Below are positions 11,036-22,814 of a stretch of DNA of 64,000 nucleotides, piece by piece (within the stretch, counting starts at the first letter, position 1; the number at the start of each line of letters is the position of its first letter). The position numbers and the translations under genes are program-made. Location: NCBI GenBank assembly GCA_027886185.1, contig WOAB01000568.1, positions 12,718,501-12,782,500 on the forward strand, given 5' to 3'. The notes below the pieces were generated by a model that worked only from the letters and a program-made list of their open reading frames with translations, made no database searches and was not told the DNA's origin. This DNA comes from Rheum nobile. Its lineage: Eukaryota > Streptophyta > Magnoliopsida > Caryophyllales > Polygonaceae.

Positions 11036-11039
11036 GGTC

Positions 11040-11800
11040 TACTTGTTCACCAGTTTACACTATGCTTGTGCACCACCCATTCTGTTGTTGTGTACTATCT
11101 ACTTATTAAACTGTGCACCTTATATTAAATCATTTGTGTATCACCAAGTAAATGTTTTTTGTGCATCTGCTCAACTTAATCCTTTTTACAAATTCAAGTG
11201 CACAATGGCGAGTTACAATAGTGCACAAAGCAGTGTATTTTGATATTGCAAACACATTTAAAAAGAAATCAGTGCACAAAATAGTGCATTTTAATCCCGA
11301 AGAGTAAAATAGAGCATAAAAACTCAAGGTTCACATACTCATTTTACAGTAGTGCATAATGTCCTACGTTTCATTGCACAAATACATATTACTTGGTGCA
11401 CAAATTTCACAATTAATTAGTTACATTTGCAAGTAAAGAAAATATTATGCATCTCTATTTCAACTATAGTGCACCACAAAACACATCACGTGTAAATTGT
11501 TTGTGATCATTTAATTTTTTGTAGAGGGGGGGGGGGGGGGGGGGGATTAACATAACCCAACCATTTAGATGAAGTTTAATCATGTGGCCAGGATCTCAAG
11601 GTGCAAATACTCATTTTATTGTAGTGCACAATGTCATACATATTGTTGCACAAATATTCAAAGCTTGAAGCACAAACATATAGTGCAGGAAAACTCAAGG
11701 TGAATATACTCATTTTACAGTAGTGCACAATGTAATATGTGTCGTTACACAAATACATATTACATGGTGAATAAATTTCACAATTAATTACACCCCCATC
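11040..11800. repeat. GTGCAC repeats with G20 tract and local duplication
   Basis: Cores occur in both orientations (TTGTGCACC to about 11120, then AGTGCACAA). A run of 20 G lies at 11526-11545. The words GTGCACAATGT, ACACAAATACATATTAC and CACAATTAATTA recur at about 11355-11440 and 11720-11790, and GTGGCCAGGATCTC recurs at about 11583 and 11850, showing a roughly 270-365-bp internal duplication. Confidence 0.7.
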
Positions 11801-12157
11801 TAAAGAAATTTGTAAATCTATCCCAACCGTCAGATGGAGTTCAATCCTGTGGCCAGGATCTCGGAGTGGGATTATAAACCGCCAGTCACGCTCCACAATT
11901 TGAGTCTTGCACACCTTCTGCGCGTATTAATCTAAAAAGCATTTTCATTTGAAACGTCCGTTCATTTTCTCTTGCTCTCTTTGTTCCTCTCTTTGTTGAT
12001 GTCAGTTTTTAGGTGGTTTGATGAACAAACTTCTATCTTGCTCTCTCTTCCTCTCTGATTCAATCTCATCCACTCTGCTTTTTCAATCTAAATAATCCAT
12101 CTACACTCAAATGGCTAAAAATCAAGGTCGTTCTTCATCTTCTCCAGTTCAAGGTTA
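11800..12157 (+). other. Putative 5' leader and first exon of a GTGCAC-territory gene
   Basis: A C/T-rich leader (CTTGCTCTC, CTCTTCCTC) leads to ATG at about 12111, which opens MAKNQGRSSSSPVQG and then a GTTAAATT donor-like site, with GTGCAC repeats beginning some 150 bp downstream. The arrangement (short first exon, repeat-filled intron) matches the Ulp1 region, but no protein family is recognised. Inference only. Confidence 0.35.
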
Positions 12158-12299
12158 AATTATCGTAAATCGAACCCTAGACATCTATTTTCTGTGTCGA
12201 TTTTGTTTCCTATAATGTTTTCCATGCATGAGTGTGTATCAGTTGTAATTGATCGCTATTTTGTGCTTTCTTTTTAGATTTTTAAGTTTATTTTTCATA

Positions 12300-12750
12300 T
12301 TTTATTATTGTATGTAGCACTGTTGTGTTGGCTGCATATTCTGTGGTATTTTTGTGTACTAAACTGCCTTCGATTGTTCACTGTTTCATTATAGGTTGCC
12401 GATATCCCTACTTTGTTTGTGCATCACTAGACTGTTTATTCACTACTTAACTTATTTATGTGCACTAAGATATCTTTTTTACTTTGTTCACTATTTTTTT
12501 AAAAAGTTGTGCACCACATTTATATAATACATTAAACTCGTGCATGTGTGATTTTGTTTGTATCTTTCAAGGTGCACTGCTTGTTTATTTTATTGTGCAC
12601 CATATTACCCTATATTGTGGACTAGAATGCTTGTTTGTATTCTTTATAATTTCATTGCTTTAAACTGTTGTTGTGCAGCACATAACTTTTTGATGTTGGA
12701 TATGTTGTGGCTCTAATTTTAGTCTAATTCTTTTTGTGCACCTGTCATCT
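12300..12750 (+). repeat. GTGCAC repeat block in putative first intron
   Basis: Loose cores (TTGTGCACC, TGTGCATCA, GTGCACTA) between the putative first exon and the acceptor-like CTTTGCAG at about 12763-12770. Confidence 0.65.
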
Positions 12751-12770
12751 AAATTGTGTTTTTCTTTGCA

Positions 12771-13331
12771 GTTTTTTCACGAAGCAAACATTCTTCCTAA
12801 AAAATAAAGGTTGTGTTTGTTGAAGAAAAAGATTCAAGCACACACCAAGGGGTACATTCAAACGCTTTAGTAGTTATTAAGCCCCTCATTAGACGAACAA
12901 CCTTTAGAACAATGTGAGGATGATCTCATAGGTGATATATTTATTTTTTAAAATTTGTGTACTACATTATTAATATTTGTACACTATTATCCTTATCATT
13001 GTTCACCAACTTCAACATGTGTTGTGCACTGCAATATGGAAACTATGTGCACTTGTTTATTTGTATTATAAGTTGTGCACCTCTATATCATATGTTTGTG
13101 CACCATACTATCTCTTTCTTCTGCACAATACTATTTTAAAGATAGTCCACCACTTTCACTTATTGTTATGTATGACTTTTTCTATAAGTTGTGCAACACA
13201 TTATTCTACAATTTGTATATAGTATCACTATAGGTTGAATGCTTCAACTATTTATTTTAGCATAGCAAAGTTTTGATTATTATTGATTGCACATTTATGT
13301 TATGGATTTTTCTCCGAGCAACGATCGGAGG
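12771..13331 (+). pseudogene. Left part of a gene split by the hAT element
   Basis: After an acceptor-like CTTTGCAG come degenerate coding-like stretches (about 12771-12910, for example STHQGVHSNALVVIKP), another GTGCAC block, and a short open stretch (about 13300-13331, FFSEQRSEGD). That stretch continues in frame across the hAT target site into 21403 onward (NSSCAVAITSPIDQKGD). Family unknown. Confidence 0.4.
12955..13220 (+). repeat. GTGCAC block, 23-bp phasing
   Basis: Cores or one-base variants start at 13024, 13047, 13075, 13098, 13121, 13145, 13168 and 13191: intervals of 23, 28, 23, 23, 24, 23 and 23. It confirms the period seen at 6548-6760 in sequence that is otherwise not alignable. 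Confidence 0.88.
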
Positions 13332-13898
13332 GTGACAACCAGGGTCGGCCTTTTGGGTATGCTGGGTAGGGCGATCGCCTAGGGCCCATGAAAATAGAGG
13401 GTCCATCCTAGGAGTAAAACTAGTATTATACTATATGTATATATAACACGCCTAATGCGTTTCTTTTAATTTAAAAGGCCCACTATTTAAAATCAGGCCC
13501 ACTTTTCCCATAGAAACAATCTGCTAATAATAAAACACATAAATAAATCTATATCTACTTAAAAGTTGGCTTTCTTGCCCTCATTAAAGCTCCATTTTAA
13601 TTTTCTACAATACAAAAACTAAAGCAGCTTCATGCTTAAATGGGCCTAAAGGGTTTTTTAGAGGTAAGTATAGTGCAACATGCAACGAGGGTCCAGTTGT
13701 ATTTTGGTGGGCCAGTTGCATTGTAAAGGAGTACATATTGGGCCAAAAATCCCAATTTCTAAATCACTAAAATTCTGTATTATTATCTGTTGCGTTGAAT
13801 TGATGTATTGAATAGATACGTTCTCTTCATATTCTAACGGTTTATGTTCATCTTCCCTTCATAATTGTGCAAATGTTGTTTCCTTCTAATTTAATCTG

Positions 13899-14548
13899 AT
13901 GACTAATAAAACAACCCTATTTCTATTTCTCATCCAAAATCCTCCGTTTCATATGCTCTTCCTTCCATCGCCTCCATCTCCACCTCTACCACCATCGAAT
14001 CCGCTCCCTCTCTCCCTCTGCATCTCCAACACCTCACCTCTCTCCGCCATCTCCACTGTTGTCCAAAGCTTTTCCCGTCTGTCCATACACCGTAAACATC
14101 ATCCAACCCTAACTCAGACCTTCATGCCGCTGCTGACCGAGCCACGTGTTGCTATTCGTACCACCTTGAGCCCAACCGAGCCGGATCAAATTCGACTTTG
14201 GTATGCTTCTCTGACTTATCTCTATGTCGTTCCCTAAGTAGAAATTTTCAGTTGATTCTATGTTTGATTGGTGTATCTAACTTTCAAATGAGAGTTGTGC
14301 ATTCTCGAATTTGAAGCAATGTGCTTGATCGTGGATTTGATTGAGTTTGGGTTTGTGGGAGGTGAAATAAGAAATATCGAGATGGGGTCTAGGAGGGGAG
14401 AAGGAAGACGTCGTGGCTCGGAGGTCGGGAAGGAGGAGACTGGTGCAGGCTCTGGGAATTGAGAGCAAGGATGAGGAGTATGGACGAGCTAAGATGAGGA
14501 GACTGTCTCTCCCTCTTATGTTCGCTAATCCCACCCTCAAATTCAAGG
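13899..14548 (+). other. Unrecognised exon-like sequence in the Helitron
   Basis: Two C-rich open stretches (about 13899-14235 and 14390-14548) look like captured exons. The second (KEDVVARRSGRRRLVQALG, ending PTLKFK) stops at a GTCTGT donor-like site. I do not recognise either protein; the first has proline/serine-rich low-complexity sequence like a 5' exon or transit-peptide region. Confidence 0.3.
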
Positions 14549-15360
14549 TCTGTACAATTTATAACTCTCCGTTTTAAAGAGCTTTTTGCCATTCTAATCG
14601 CAATTCTCGCAGGCAGTTTCTGTTGCTCTACCAGTAGCAGTAGTTTTGCTTCTGTGTGTGTATAAGAGAGCGTTTAAGCATGTTTCTCACTTTCTCATGG
14701 TATTTAGCTAATATCTTGTTATATGAATATTAAGTATAATATGAGTGCAATTGTTACTGAAATTGTGATTGATATGGAGATGAATCACATTTGACAAACT
14801 AATTTGGTGTTTATGCAGTGATCGAACAGTGAGTGCAATTGTGATTGATATGGAGATGAATCACATGTGACAAACTAATTTGGTGTTTAGGCAGAGATCA
14901 AACAGTGAGAAATATATCTTTATTGTATAACATGAATATGCAACTTATACATGTAACTTTTCACGAAAAGCATTTTTTCTGTGAAATTTGTTTGTGTCCC
15001 AGACACTCAACCATTAGTTTATGCGGAGTCTTTTCTATTCAAATGATAGTACTTTTTGATAAATTGTAAATCTGAAGAGGCCAACTATTTTTACTCTTTT
15101 TTTTCCTGACTTCAAGTACCATGTATTCTTGGTGTCAGTTTGACTGATAACGATCTGCTAGAATTTGATAAACAAGTATGCTATATATCTCCATGGTAGA
15201 GTTTGTTCAAGGGTTTTGGTCTCAGAGCGACCAATATACATTAAGCATGTACGTTTTGTGCTATTGTGCAATTTAGATGATGGTTCATTACTAAGTTTTA
15301 ATGTGTTATGTTGAATAATTTATCTTTAGGGGCACTAAATTCTTATTAGTGGTTGACTTG

Positions 15361-15604
15361 CAGAAAATTGCCTGCAAGGTCAGACTACTTGAGAGATACA
15401 TTTCAGATACAGGAAGGAGAGTTTTTTTTTGTTTTACCTTTGATGCATTGGTAGATCTCGATTACTCTTATTGTCATTGTTTTTTGTTCTTCAATGTGGT
15501 TGTATCTTAAATTACTATGATGACCAGAGGCAAGATGCACAATGTGTTGGACGAGTTATCGGTTTAAAAGCAGACTATGGAATGATGAACTTCACCGACA
15601 AGAG
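15361..15604 (+). pseudogene. Captured exons of DNA-repair helicase XPD/UVH6
   Basis: Two adjacent exons of the TFIIH helicase XPD (ERCC2; UVH6 in Arabidopsis) are recognisable. Exon A (about 15376-15450) encodes SDYLRDTFQIQEGE, then after a T-tract with an indel FDAL, and ends at GTAGATC. Exon B (15528-15604) encodes RQDAQCVGRVIGLKADYGMM and continues NFTDKR to a GTATGC donor; this is helicase motif VI, where XPD proteins have AAQCVGR(V/A)IR.K.DYG and FADKR. The intron is retained, so capture was from genomic DNA. The T-tract frameshift and the lost Arg after GRVI make it non-functional. Confidence 0.85.
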
Positions 15605-16158
15605 GTATGCCTTTTCATGGGTAATTAGAATAATGACGTGGGATTTTAAGATGACAGCTTTGCTTTTATGTTTTAGCCTCACTTCAGATTGAAGATGATG
15701 GAAATTATGTATCATTATATAAATTGGTGTTTGCTCTGATAAAGTGAGTATGAACTCCAATTTTAACTCTTAAACCTTGTATGATCGTTTGGTCTAGGAG
15801 GCGAACAAGTTGAATAACGATGATATAGTAAACTGATTGATATTTGAAAATGATAAACATTAGTGTGAAACACTCTATTCAATTTATGTGTTGATTGTTG
15901 ATATATGTCTAGACACCTAATATATGGTGTCCTTAACATGTAGGAGTTATACATCCTTCAGGTAGCTGCAGTACTTTATTATATAGTTATTATAACTAAA
16001 ACCTCACATAGGGTAGGGTAATATCTTGGTATTTTATCGGTATATATATCATACATAGCTAAATGTTTCTCCATCCGACCATTGTAGGAAACTACTGATT
16101 TGAATTTTAGAGAGACCTTGCGGGATAATGAACTATCTCGGAGTTGACAATACGGGTG

Positions 16159-16347
16159 TCATTGATGTTGTATCTTCTCCTTGACGGTGTTGTTGTTTAC
16201 GCGCTTAAAGTACTTCTGAGCATGGCTAACCACCTGACTTGGGGTCTTGGTTTTGACAAAACTCACTTGATATCCTCCTTCACTTTCCTTTTCCATACTC
16301 TGCGAGCCCATTGAGAAACAAACTGTCCAAACTCTAAACCAAGACAA
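16159..16347 (-). pseudogene. Captured SHAQKYF-class MYB fragment
   Basis: On the minus strand KTPSQVVSHAQKYFKR (16201-16248) matches the hallmark of plant one-repeat MYB factors (RTPTQVASHAQKYF), the third helix of the DNA-binding repeat. The remainder of the repeat is not recognisable. It lies about 0.6 kb from the XPD exons in the opposite orientation, so two unrelated genes contributed to this Helitron. Too short to act as a MYB protein. Confidence 0.7.
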
Positions 16348-17629
16348 GAGTTAGAGACCTTGGTGTAAAAACTGAAGATCGATCTACATATAAATTAATT
16401 CTATGTTTAATTTTGTATGAAGTATTTGTTGCTTCAATTGATATTATCTTTTTGATAGATTTATAGAAATATTGATATTATTATTTTATATAAATGTTAA
16501 GTCATTTAGGTGGAATGAAAATTATGTACATGGATTTACAATGTTTTTGTTTGCATCTAAAAAAAATCACATCCTGATTTCTTAGTTTTAATAATTTGAT
16601 CATGTTACTTCTACACTGTAGTGAATTTCTTTATTAAAATAAAAAGAAGAGATAAAAATATTTATCCTGAATTCTAAACAAGCATTTAACAGCAAAACAT
16701 TTAATGAAATTGGGTTCAATACTTGAAAAAAAACGATTAAATAAATGAAGAGGTTCAAAGATTGGAAAAAAGAAGTGTGGAACTTATGAGAAGTTATATT
16801 ATGGTTATTTTTGTGGGTATCTGCTATTTTTGTACTCCTGGATTTAGCATTTTTTTTAGAATTATATGTATAGACTACTTATTGGTACCCTTTGTCTTGA
16901 CGTTTGTCATTAAATTCTCTCATATATAGTTAATATTCCTAGCAACTTGCACTTTTTAAAATGCCCTCTTTTGAAGTGTCAACTGGAAGTAACATTGAAA
17001 AGAAAAAGAAAACTTGATTTGGCATTTGCAAATATATAGACAAAAGAACACGAGTTATAGATTTATGCATTGTCTTAATTGGCTTTCACTAAATTGTTTG
17101 CTTCTATAATAGGTTTCTCTAGAAATGGAGTCACCACAATCTATTGTGTCACCATTCAAGAAACTCTATTTTGCCGGTGAAACAGCAAAGCAAAAATTTA
17201 ATATCATAGATTGTTGAGGACCGGTCTCAACATAAGAATCGAGCTTCGGCGTTAGCTCTCCTGCGTGTTCAAATAGCTCTTGCTGGTAATTAAATTAGGA
17301 CATCAGAATGGATATCTGTTGTTGAAAAGTGTTGAATCTGTTATGTTCAGCATGGAATTTTAGCATTACCACTTATAAACAAACGTGCATATCAGTCAAT
17401 AGTATTCCAATCCATTCAACAATAAAATCTAAAAGAAAAAAAACATTTCATTTCAATAAATATTTTGTACAATAAAAACAACAACACTTAATACTTTTAC
17501 CAATACTGCATCAAATACATGACTCTTTTAAAAAAACTTCACAACTACATTATACATATTCTAAAATCGAACACAAAATAACAATAACTTCATAAAGGGC
17601 CCGTGCTTAGCACGGGCTCTGACTACTAG

Positions 17630-18550
17630 TTAAAATTAATATTGGAAAGTGGAGAAGAATTAAATCGTTCTTCAGAAATTAATTATACTAGCCCCCAAAT
17701 CAGCCCCAAATCGTTTCACCTCCCTCACTCTCATTCGGTGATTTTCAACGAGAATTGAAGCTCTAACTCATCATAACATGATGTCCTCTTTCCATTTTTC
17801 ATCTTCTTTTTCCTCAAATTACCATATGAATATACGTTTTTTTACTCTCAATCTCTTATCTACAATTTTTCCGAGGAAGTTAAACACCCCGCAGAACCGC
17901 GTTCATCGGGCTTGTCCTAGACAGTCCGATTACTCATACAACCTAGCCTACCACCAGTCCATCGCCACTGGACCACCACCGTCCTCCGGAACCGCGACAC
18001 CGGTCACACCACTTCGGTAGTCGGCACCTTGCTCCCGGTAATTTTCTAACCCAAAATCCATCATTTTCTAATTCAATTTTTTAATGCTTTTGTAAATAAA
18101 ACTTGCTTGTTGTTGATATGTATTACAATTTGGCAATTGCAATTCCGCCAATTCGGCATTTGATATGTTGGAAGGGACAACTGGACAAGTAACAAGTTGA
18201 ACAAAAAAAAATTGCTTGTTGTTTTTATGTTAATTGTGTTTAGCAAATTGGAATTTGCCAATTTGGAAGTGGACCAAGTGGTATTCAGTTATTCACCACC
18301 ACATTTGCCAACTTGGAACTAGAATTGAATTTTGCTTGTTGTTAATTGTTTTTAGTAAATTTTGCTTGTTGTAGTCTGTAGACAGTAGACTTGTTCTAAA
18401 ATTTACTGCTGATATAGTTTTTTTGTGTGCATATTTATATTGTGCTCACTGCTTATGTGCTACACTGCTACCTGGTTTTGGTTGTTCGGGCTGTCGTCAT
18501 TACATGTGTTATTGCACCTATTTAATTCATCTTATTATTGCTTTGTTAGC
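17630..18550 (+). other. 5' region of the hAT transposase gene
   Basis: Resumes hAT sequence after the Helitron. A leader-like stretch (17690-18020) and several TTTTGCTTGTTGTT/AATTGGAATTTGCC words (18100-18370) precede the transposase ATG at 18551. No independent gene supported. Confidence 0.4.
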
Positions 18551-21049
18551 ATGTTGCCTAAACATAAGTCTGGATGTACAAAAAGGAAAAAGAGAAAGTT
18601 AACTGAGCAATTTATAGATTCACAAAAGGGAGCAATTCACAAATTTATTATCAAACAAGCAGGTCCTAGTGAGAATCCAAGGGATACTAGCCATACAAAT
18701 GAGCCTGATATTAACGATTTAGGGGGAGATAATCAACACTTGAATAATGAAAATAATACCATTGAGGAAATTGAGCATGATAATGAACCCAAAGAGTCTG
18801 ATGTTGAAGATTTAGGGGTTAATGAACAATTTATTCCTCTTTTGGATACTTATGATCCTAGAAATTGGGAAAATCTTAACAATAAGGAGAGAGACATTTT
18901 AGTTGAAAAGGGACCTATAAGAGAATTGGATCTTGTGTTTCCTTTAGATAACTGTTCTAGGAATTTTCTTATGCTCATTACTCTAGAAAGTTAAGTAATG
19001 GAGAAACTAGTGATAGAAGTTGGTTAATTTACTCTAAGCATGTGGATAAACTTTACTGTTTTTGCTCTAAGTTATTCAAATCCAATGCTAACAACACTTT
19101 ATTGGCAAATGAAGGGTTGAGAGATTGGAAGCATCTTAGCCAAAGACTTAAGCAACATGAGAATAGTGTTGAGCATATGACTAATATGAGAACTTGGTAT
19201 GAAATGAAAGTAAGACTAAATAAAAACCTAACCATTGATGAAGGCTTGCAAAAACAGATTACTAAAGAGAAAGAGTGTTGGAATCAGGTTTTGAAAAGAA
19301 TAATTTCGGTTGTTAAATGTCTTGCTAAAAATAACTTGGCTTTTCGAGGATGTAATGAGAAACTTTATCAAGAAAGTAATGGTAATTTTTTAGGATTGAT
19401 TGAAATGATTGCAGAATTTGATGTGGTAAGGCAAGATCATGTTAGACGCATTAAGAATGAAGAAATTCATCATCATTATTTAGGTAATAATATTCATAAT
19501 GAGTTTATATCTCTTTTGGCCCATAGAGTTCAGAAATCTATCATCTTAAATATTAGAGAGGCAAAATATTTTTCTATCATTCTTGATTGTACCCCAGATG
19601 TAAGTCACAAAGAACAAATTACTCTAATTGTTCGATGTGTAAATATGTCAAGTTCGAAAATGCGCATAGAAGAGTACTTTTTAGAGTTCTTAATTGTGGA
19701 TGATACCTCAGGATTAGAACTCTTTAATAGTTTACTTGATGTATGTAAGTCTCTTAATCTTGATATTGATGATGTAAGGGGTCAAGATTATGACAGTGGG
19801 TCTAATATGAATGGAAAACACCAAGGGGTTCAGAAGTGATTACTTGAAATAAATCCAAGAGTATTATATATGCCATGTGCTTGTCATAGCCTTAATCTTA
19901 CTCTTAGTGATATGGTACATTCTTGTGTGAAAGGCGTTTCTTTTTTTGGAGTTGTACAACGGATATATGTACTATTTTCTAGTTCTCCTAAGAGATGGAA
20001 GATTTTGCTTGATAATGTAGAGGACTTAACTTTAAAATCTGCATGCAATACTCATTGGGAGAGTCGAATTAGAAGTGTCAAAGCTATTAGATTTCAAACT
20101 CATCAAATAATATTGGCTTTAGCTGAATTATGTAGAACTTGTGATGATGCTAAGTAAAGTGAAGTTGAAAATTTAATGAATGCACTTGAGAATTTTGAGA
20201 ATTTATTTGGTATGGTTATACTTATATGGTATGCAATTTTATTTGTTATCAATATGATAAGTAAGAAGTTGCAAACTAAATCCATTTGTATTGACACTAC
20301 CATGAAGCAAATTGAAGGTGCACTGTTATATTTTATGAAGTATATAAATGAAGGATTTGTGTCAAGTATGACTATTGCCAAAAGTCTTGCACTTGAGATG
20401 AATGTAGAGCCTATTTTTCCAACTAGAAGACGGATTTTCAGGAAAAAAATAGTTTGATGAAAATGCTAATGATGAAGAAATTCAATCACCTGAAGAGTCT
20501 TTTGGGGTTAATTATTTTGTTGTTATAGTAGACATGGAAATTACTTCATTGAAGGAAAGATTTAAGCAACTAAAGATGTTCGAAAGCATTTTTGGGTTCG
20601 TGTTTAGTTCAAAGAGCTTGAAGTTGTTGGATGAGAATGAACTTAGGGAGTGCTGTATCAAATTTCATGCTACATTTTCTCATGATAATGTTTCTGATGT
20701 GGATTTAGATGATTTCTTTTCTAAACTGAAAGTGATGCGAATGACTTTACCCGATGTGATAATGTCAGCTACTGAGATTCTTAAGTTTGTCAAAGATGCT
20801 GAATGAAATCCAAATGTTTCGATTGCTTATCGTATCTTATTAACTATACCTGTGACAGTAGCATCAGCTGAAAGAAGTTTTTCTAAGTTAAATATATTGA
20901 AAACGTATTTGAGATCATCCATGTCACAAGAATGGCTTAATGTTCTAGCTATTCTTAGTATTGAGAATGATATGTTGGAAAATATTGATGTTGGTGATAT
21001 AACTAATGATTTTGCATCTAAAAATGCTCGGACAAATCGGTTTACATGA
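18551..21049 (+). pseudogene. hAT transposase (TTF/zinc-finger MYM-type-like), inactivated
   Basis: The start is MLPKHKSGCTKRKKRK at 18551. An acidic N-terminus is followed by a TTF-type zinc-finger region (around 18960-19080, LYCFCSKLF), a DUF4371-like core (19100-19840) with CTPDVSHKEQITLIVRC, ACHSLNL at about 19874, and the C-terminal hAT dimerisation region (ASAERSFSKLNILKTYLRS, about 20860-20920). Damage: a frameshift near 18960, TGA at 19837 and 20804 where Trp fits, TAA near 20155, and a frameshift in an A-run at about 20443. The two TGG-to-TGA changes fit cytosine deamination on the other strand. The protein family is secure; the element is dead unless complemented. Confidence 0.88.
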
Positions 21050-21402
21050 TCACTTATAAATTTGTTTCTTTTGTAGGTGATTGGTGTTGGTTATGATGGA
21101 TGACTCATCTCCATGGTTGTAGGCTTCGATTGGCGATCCGAGTTTATATTCAATCTACTAGGAAGTCCAAGTGCCACCATTTTCAATTGTTATATACTGT
21201 TTTATTGTCATGCACTTTTAGTAGACTTATTTAGAGATTATGACAATGTGTTTCACTGTTTGATATTTCTAGTTCAATTGTAAGACATTTCTATAATATA
21301 TTGTAATTTCAAATTTCAAAATTTTATTTATTATATTAGGGGGGGCTTAATTTTATTTCGCCCTAGGGCCTTCTGAATGTTAGGACCGAGGCTGGTGACA
21401 AC

Positions 21403-21779
21403 TCAAGCTGTGCAGTTGCCATCACTTCCCCTATTGATCAGAAGGGGGACTCGAAGAGTAATTTATGTCCCCTTTCAATCTAGCAAATTGTTCTTCGTGG
21501 AATTTATATAATCTTTTGTGGATTTAGTGATCACTCATTTTTTCAATTTTTGTATTTTGTTGTAGGTAAACGTAAAGTGACATTCACTTTAGCCCCTCCA
21601 ACAAAGACAAGCATGGTTTCTCCTTCAATATCCTCTAGAGTTGTTGTGCCCTTGCTCAATGAAAGCAAAGTCCCTAATCAAAGGCTCAAGGCAAGGGGGT
21701 CTCTATCTCTTCTTGTCAATACAATTGACAAATTTAATGTAGCTCAGAAGGCTGTCGTGAACATATTCATTTTACATTA
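21403..21779 (+). pseudogene. Right part of the gene split by the hAT element
   Basis: The open stretch from 13331 continues here in frame to TAG at about 21480. A further exon follows an acceptor-like TTGTTGTAG (about 21558-21566): KRKVTFTLAPPTKTSMVSPS and on to 21778, where GTGCAC-repeat DNA begins. It resembles the hydrophilic middle part of transposon Ulp1-gene products in style only; no family call. Confidence 0.35.
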
Positions 21780-22162
21780 GTGTATAATGTCATAGTTATT
21801 GATGCACAATTACATATTACTTGGTGCACAACATTGACACCCATTAAACTACGTTTCTATGTAAAACATATTGTTCATCACATTAGTTTTATATGTTGTG
21901 CATCTATATTTCATGCGATAGTGCACCACAAAACAAATATGTTATGCACTGGTTCAATATAATTGTGCATCGAGGATGTGTAGTCTTTGTGAAACTGAGT
22001 AAGATAATTGTTCATCATAGTATGTATATATATATTGTGCACCTCTATCTTAACGATAGTGCATCACTAACCCACATGGGTTGTGCATTTGGTCTACTTA
22101 AATCTTGCATGAAGAATATAAATTCTTGTGCATCACAAACACAAAGCATTGTGCATCACAAC
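21780..22162 (+). repeat. GTGCAC/GTGCATC repeat block
   Basis: Cores change from GTGCACAA to GTGCATCACAAACACA toward the right. The block is interrupted at 22163 by a MITE and continues at 22556. Confidence 0.8.
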
Positions 22163-22547
22163 CAATGTTCTAAAAGTCGCTAGGCGGGAGTTGGGCGGTG
22201 AGGGGGGGGGGGGGGGGGGGGAGGGGCTAGCGCCTAGGAGGCTAGGCGGGGGCCTAGGCGGATTAAAATTTGATGCCTAATCCATATGGTTATTTTACTA
22301 TGTTGTCTCAAATCCATTAATGTTTATAAAGCTATGTTGGGATGGGGTTTGATATTTTATTATGGGACTTTTTTGCAAAGCATAACCCAAAACTATGTTC
22401 TATATATGTATCCGTCATCTCCTAAGATATTTCTTCTTCTACAACATCGAAAGCTTCATCTCGCCTAGGCGGCCTAGGCGGGGTCTTAGGTGGTGGATGA
22501 CCGCCTAGCGCCTAGGCGAGGCCTAGGCGGGGATTTTTAGAACATTG
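22163..22547. mobile_element. 385-bp hAT-like MITE, TSD ATCACAAC
   Basis: ATCACAAC occurs at 22155-22162 and 22548-22555. The ends are CAATGTTCTAAAAGTCGC (left) and CAATGTTCTAAAAATCCC (right, read inward). Subterminal regions are built from CCTAGGCGG/CGCCTAGG words, and a run of 20 G lies at 22202-22221. The centre is AT-rich and non-coding. Confidence 0.92.
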
Positions 22548-22555
22548 ATCACAAC

Positions 22556-22800
22556 ACACAGAATTGTTCACTGAAGATGTAAGTCTCATGCATCGCAAAT
22601 ATAAGGTCTTGTGCATTACAAACAAGCAGAAACGTGCATCACAAACACACAGAATTGTTCACCGAATTATAAAGTATTGTGCATAACAAAGACAAAGCAT
22701 TGCGCATCACAAACACTCAGAATTGTGCATCACAAATGTAATTGCTTGTGCATCAAACTCACAAAGAATTGTGCACCAAACCACACTTATTTATTTCCTA
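22556..22800 (+). repeat. Best-preserved GTGCATC array, 22-23-bp period
   Basis: Cores start at 22634, 22657, 22679, 22702, 22725, 22748 and 22771 (intervals 23, 22, 23, 23, 23, 23). The spacer here is itself conserved (ACAAACACACAGAATT), so this block looks younger than the others. It lies just 3' of the FAR1-like gene. Confidence 0.92.
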
Positions 22801-22814
22801 CTTCCTTGCATGTT

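Larger units (their letters stand above)
13548..17629 (+). mobile_element. 4.1-kb non-autonomous Helitron nested in the hAT element
   Basis: The 5' end is TCTATATCTACTTAAAAG preceded by A (13547). The 3' end has an 8-bp-arm hairpin GCCCGTGC-TTA-GCACGGGC (17599-17617), an 8-nt spacer and CTAG (17626-17629) followed by T, the canonical A|TC...CTRR|T Helitron signature. No Rep/helicase protein is present, so it would be non-autonomous. It holds at least two gene fragments: XPD exons (+) and a SHAQKYF MYB piece (-). It contains no GTGCAC arrays. Confidence 0.85.
13340..21394 (+). mobile_element. 8,055-bp hAT transposon, TSD GTGACAAC
   Basis: Identical 8-bp repeats GTGACAAC lie at 13332-13339 and 21395-21402. 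The left end is CAGGGTCGGCCTTTT; the right end read inward is CAGCCTCGGTCCTAA, short imperfect inverted repeats. Further in, CGCCTAGGGCCC (left) and CGCCCTAGGGCC (right) sit near each end. The transposase pseudogene occupies 18551-21049. Much of the length (13548-17629) is a Helitron inserted later, so the element was about 4 kb when it jumped. The intact TSD shows it has not been rearranged at its ends. Confidence 0.93.
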
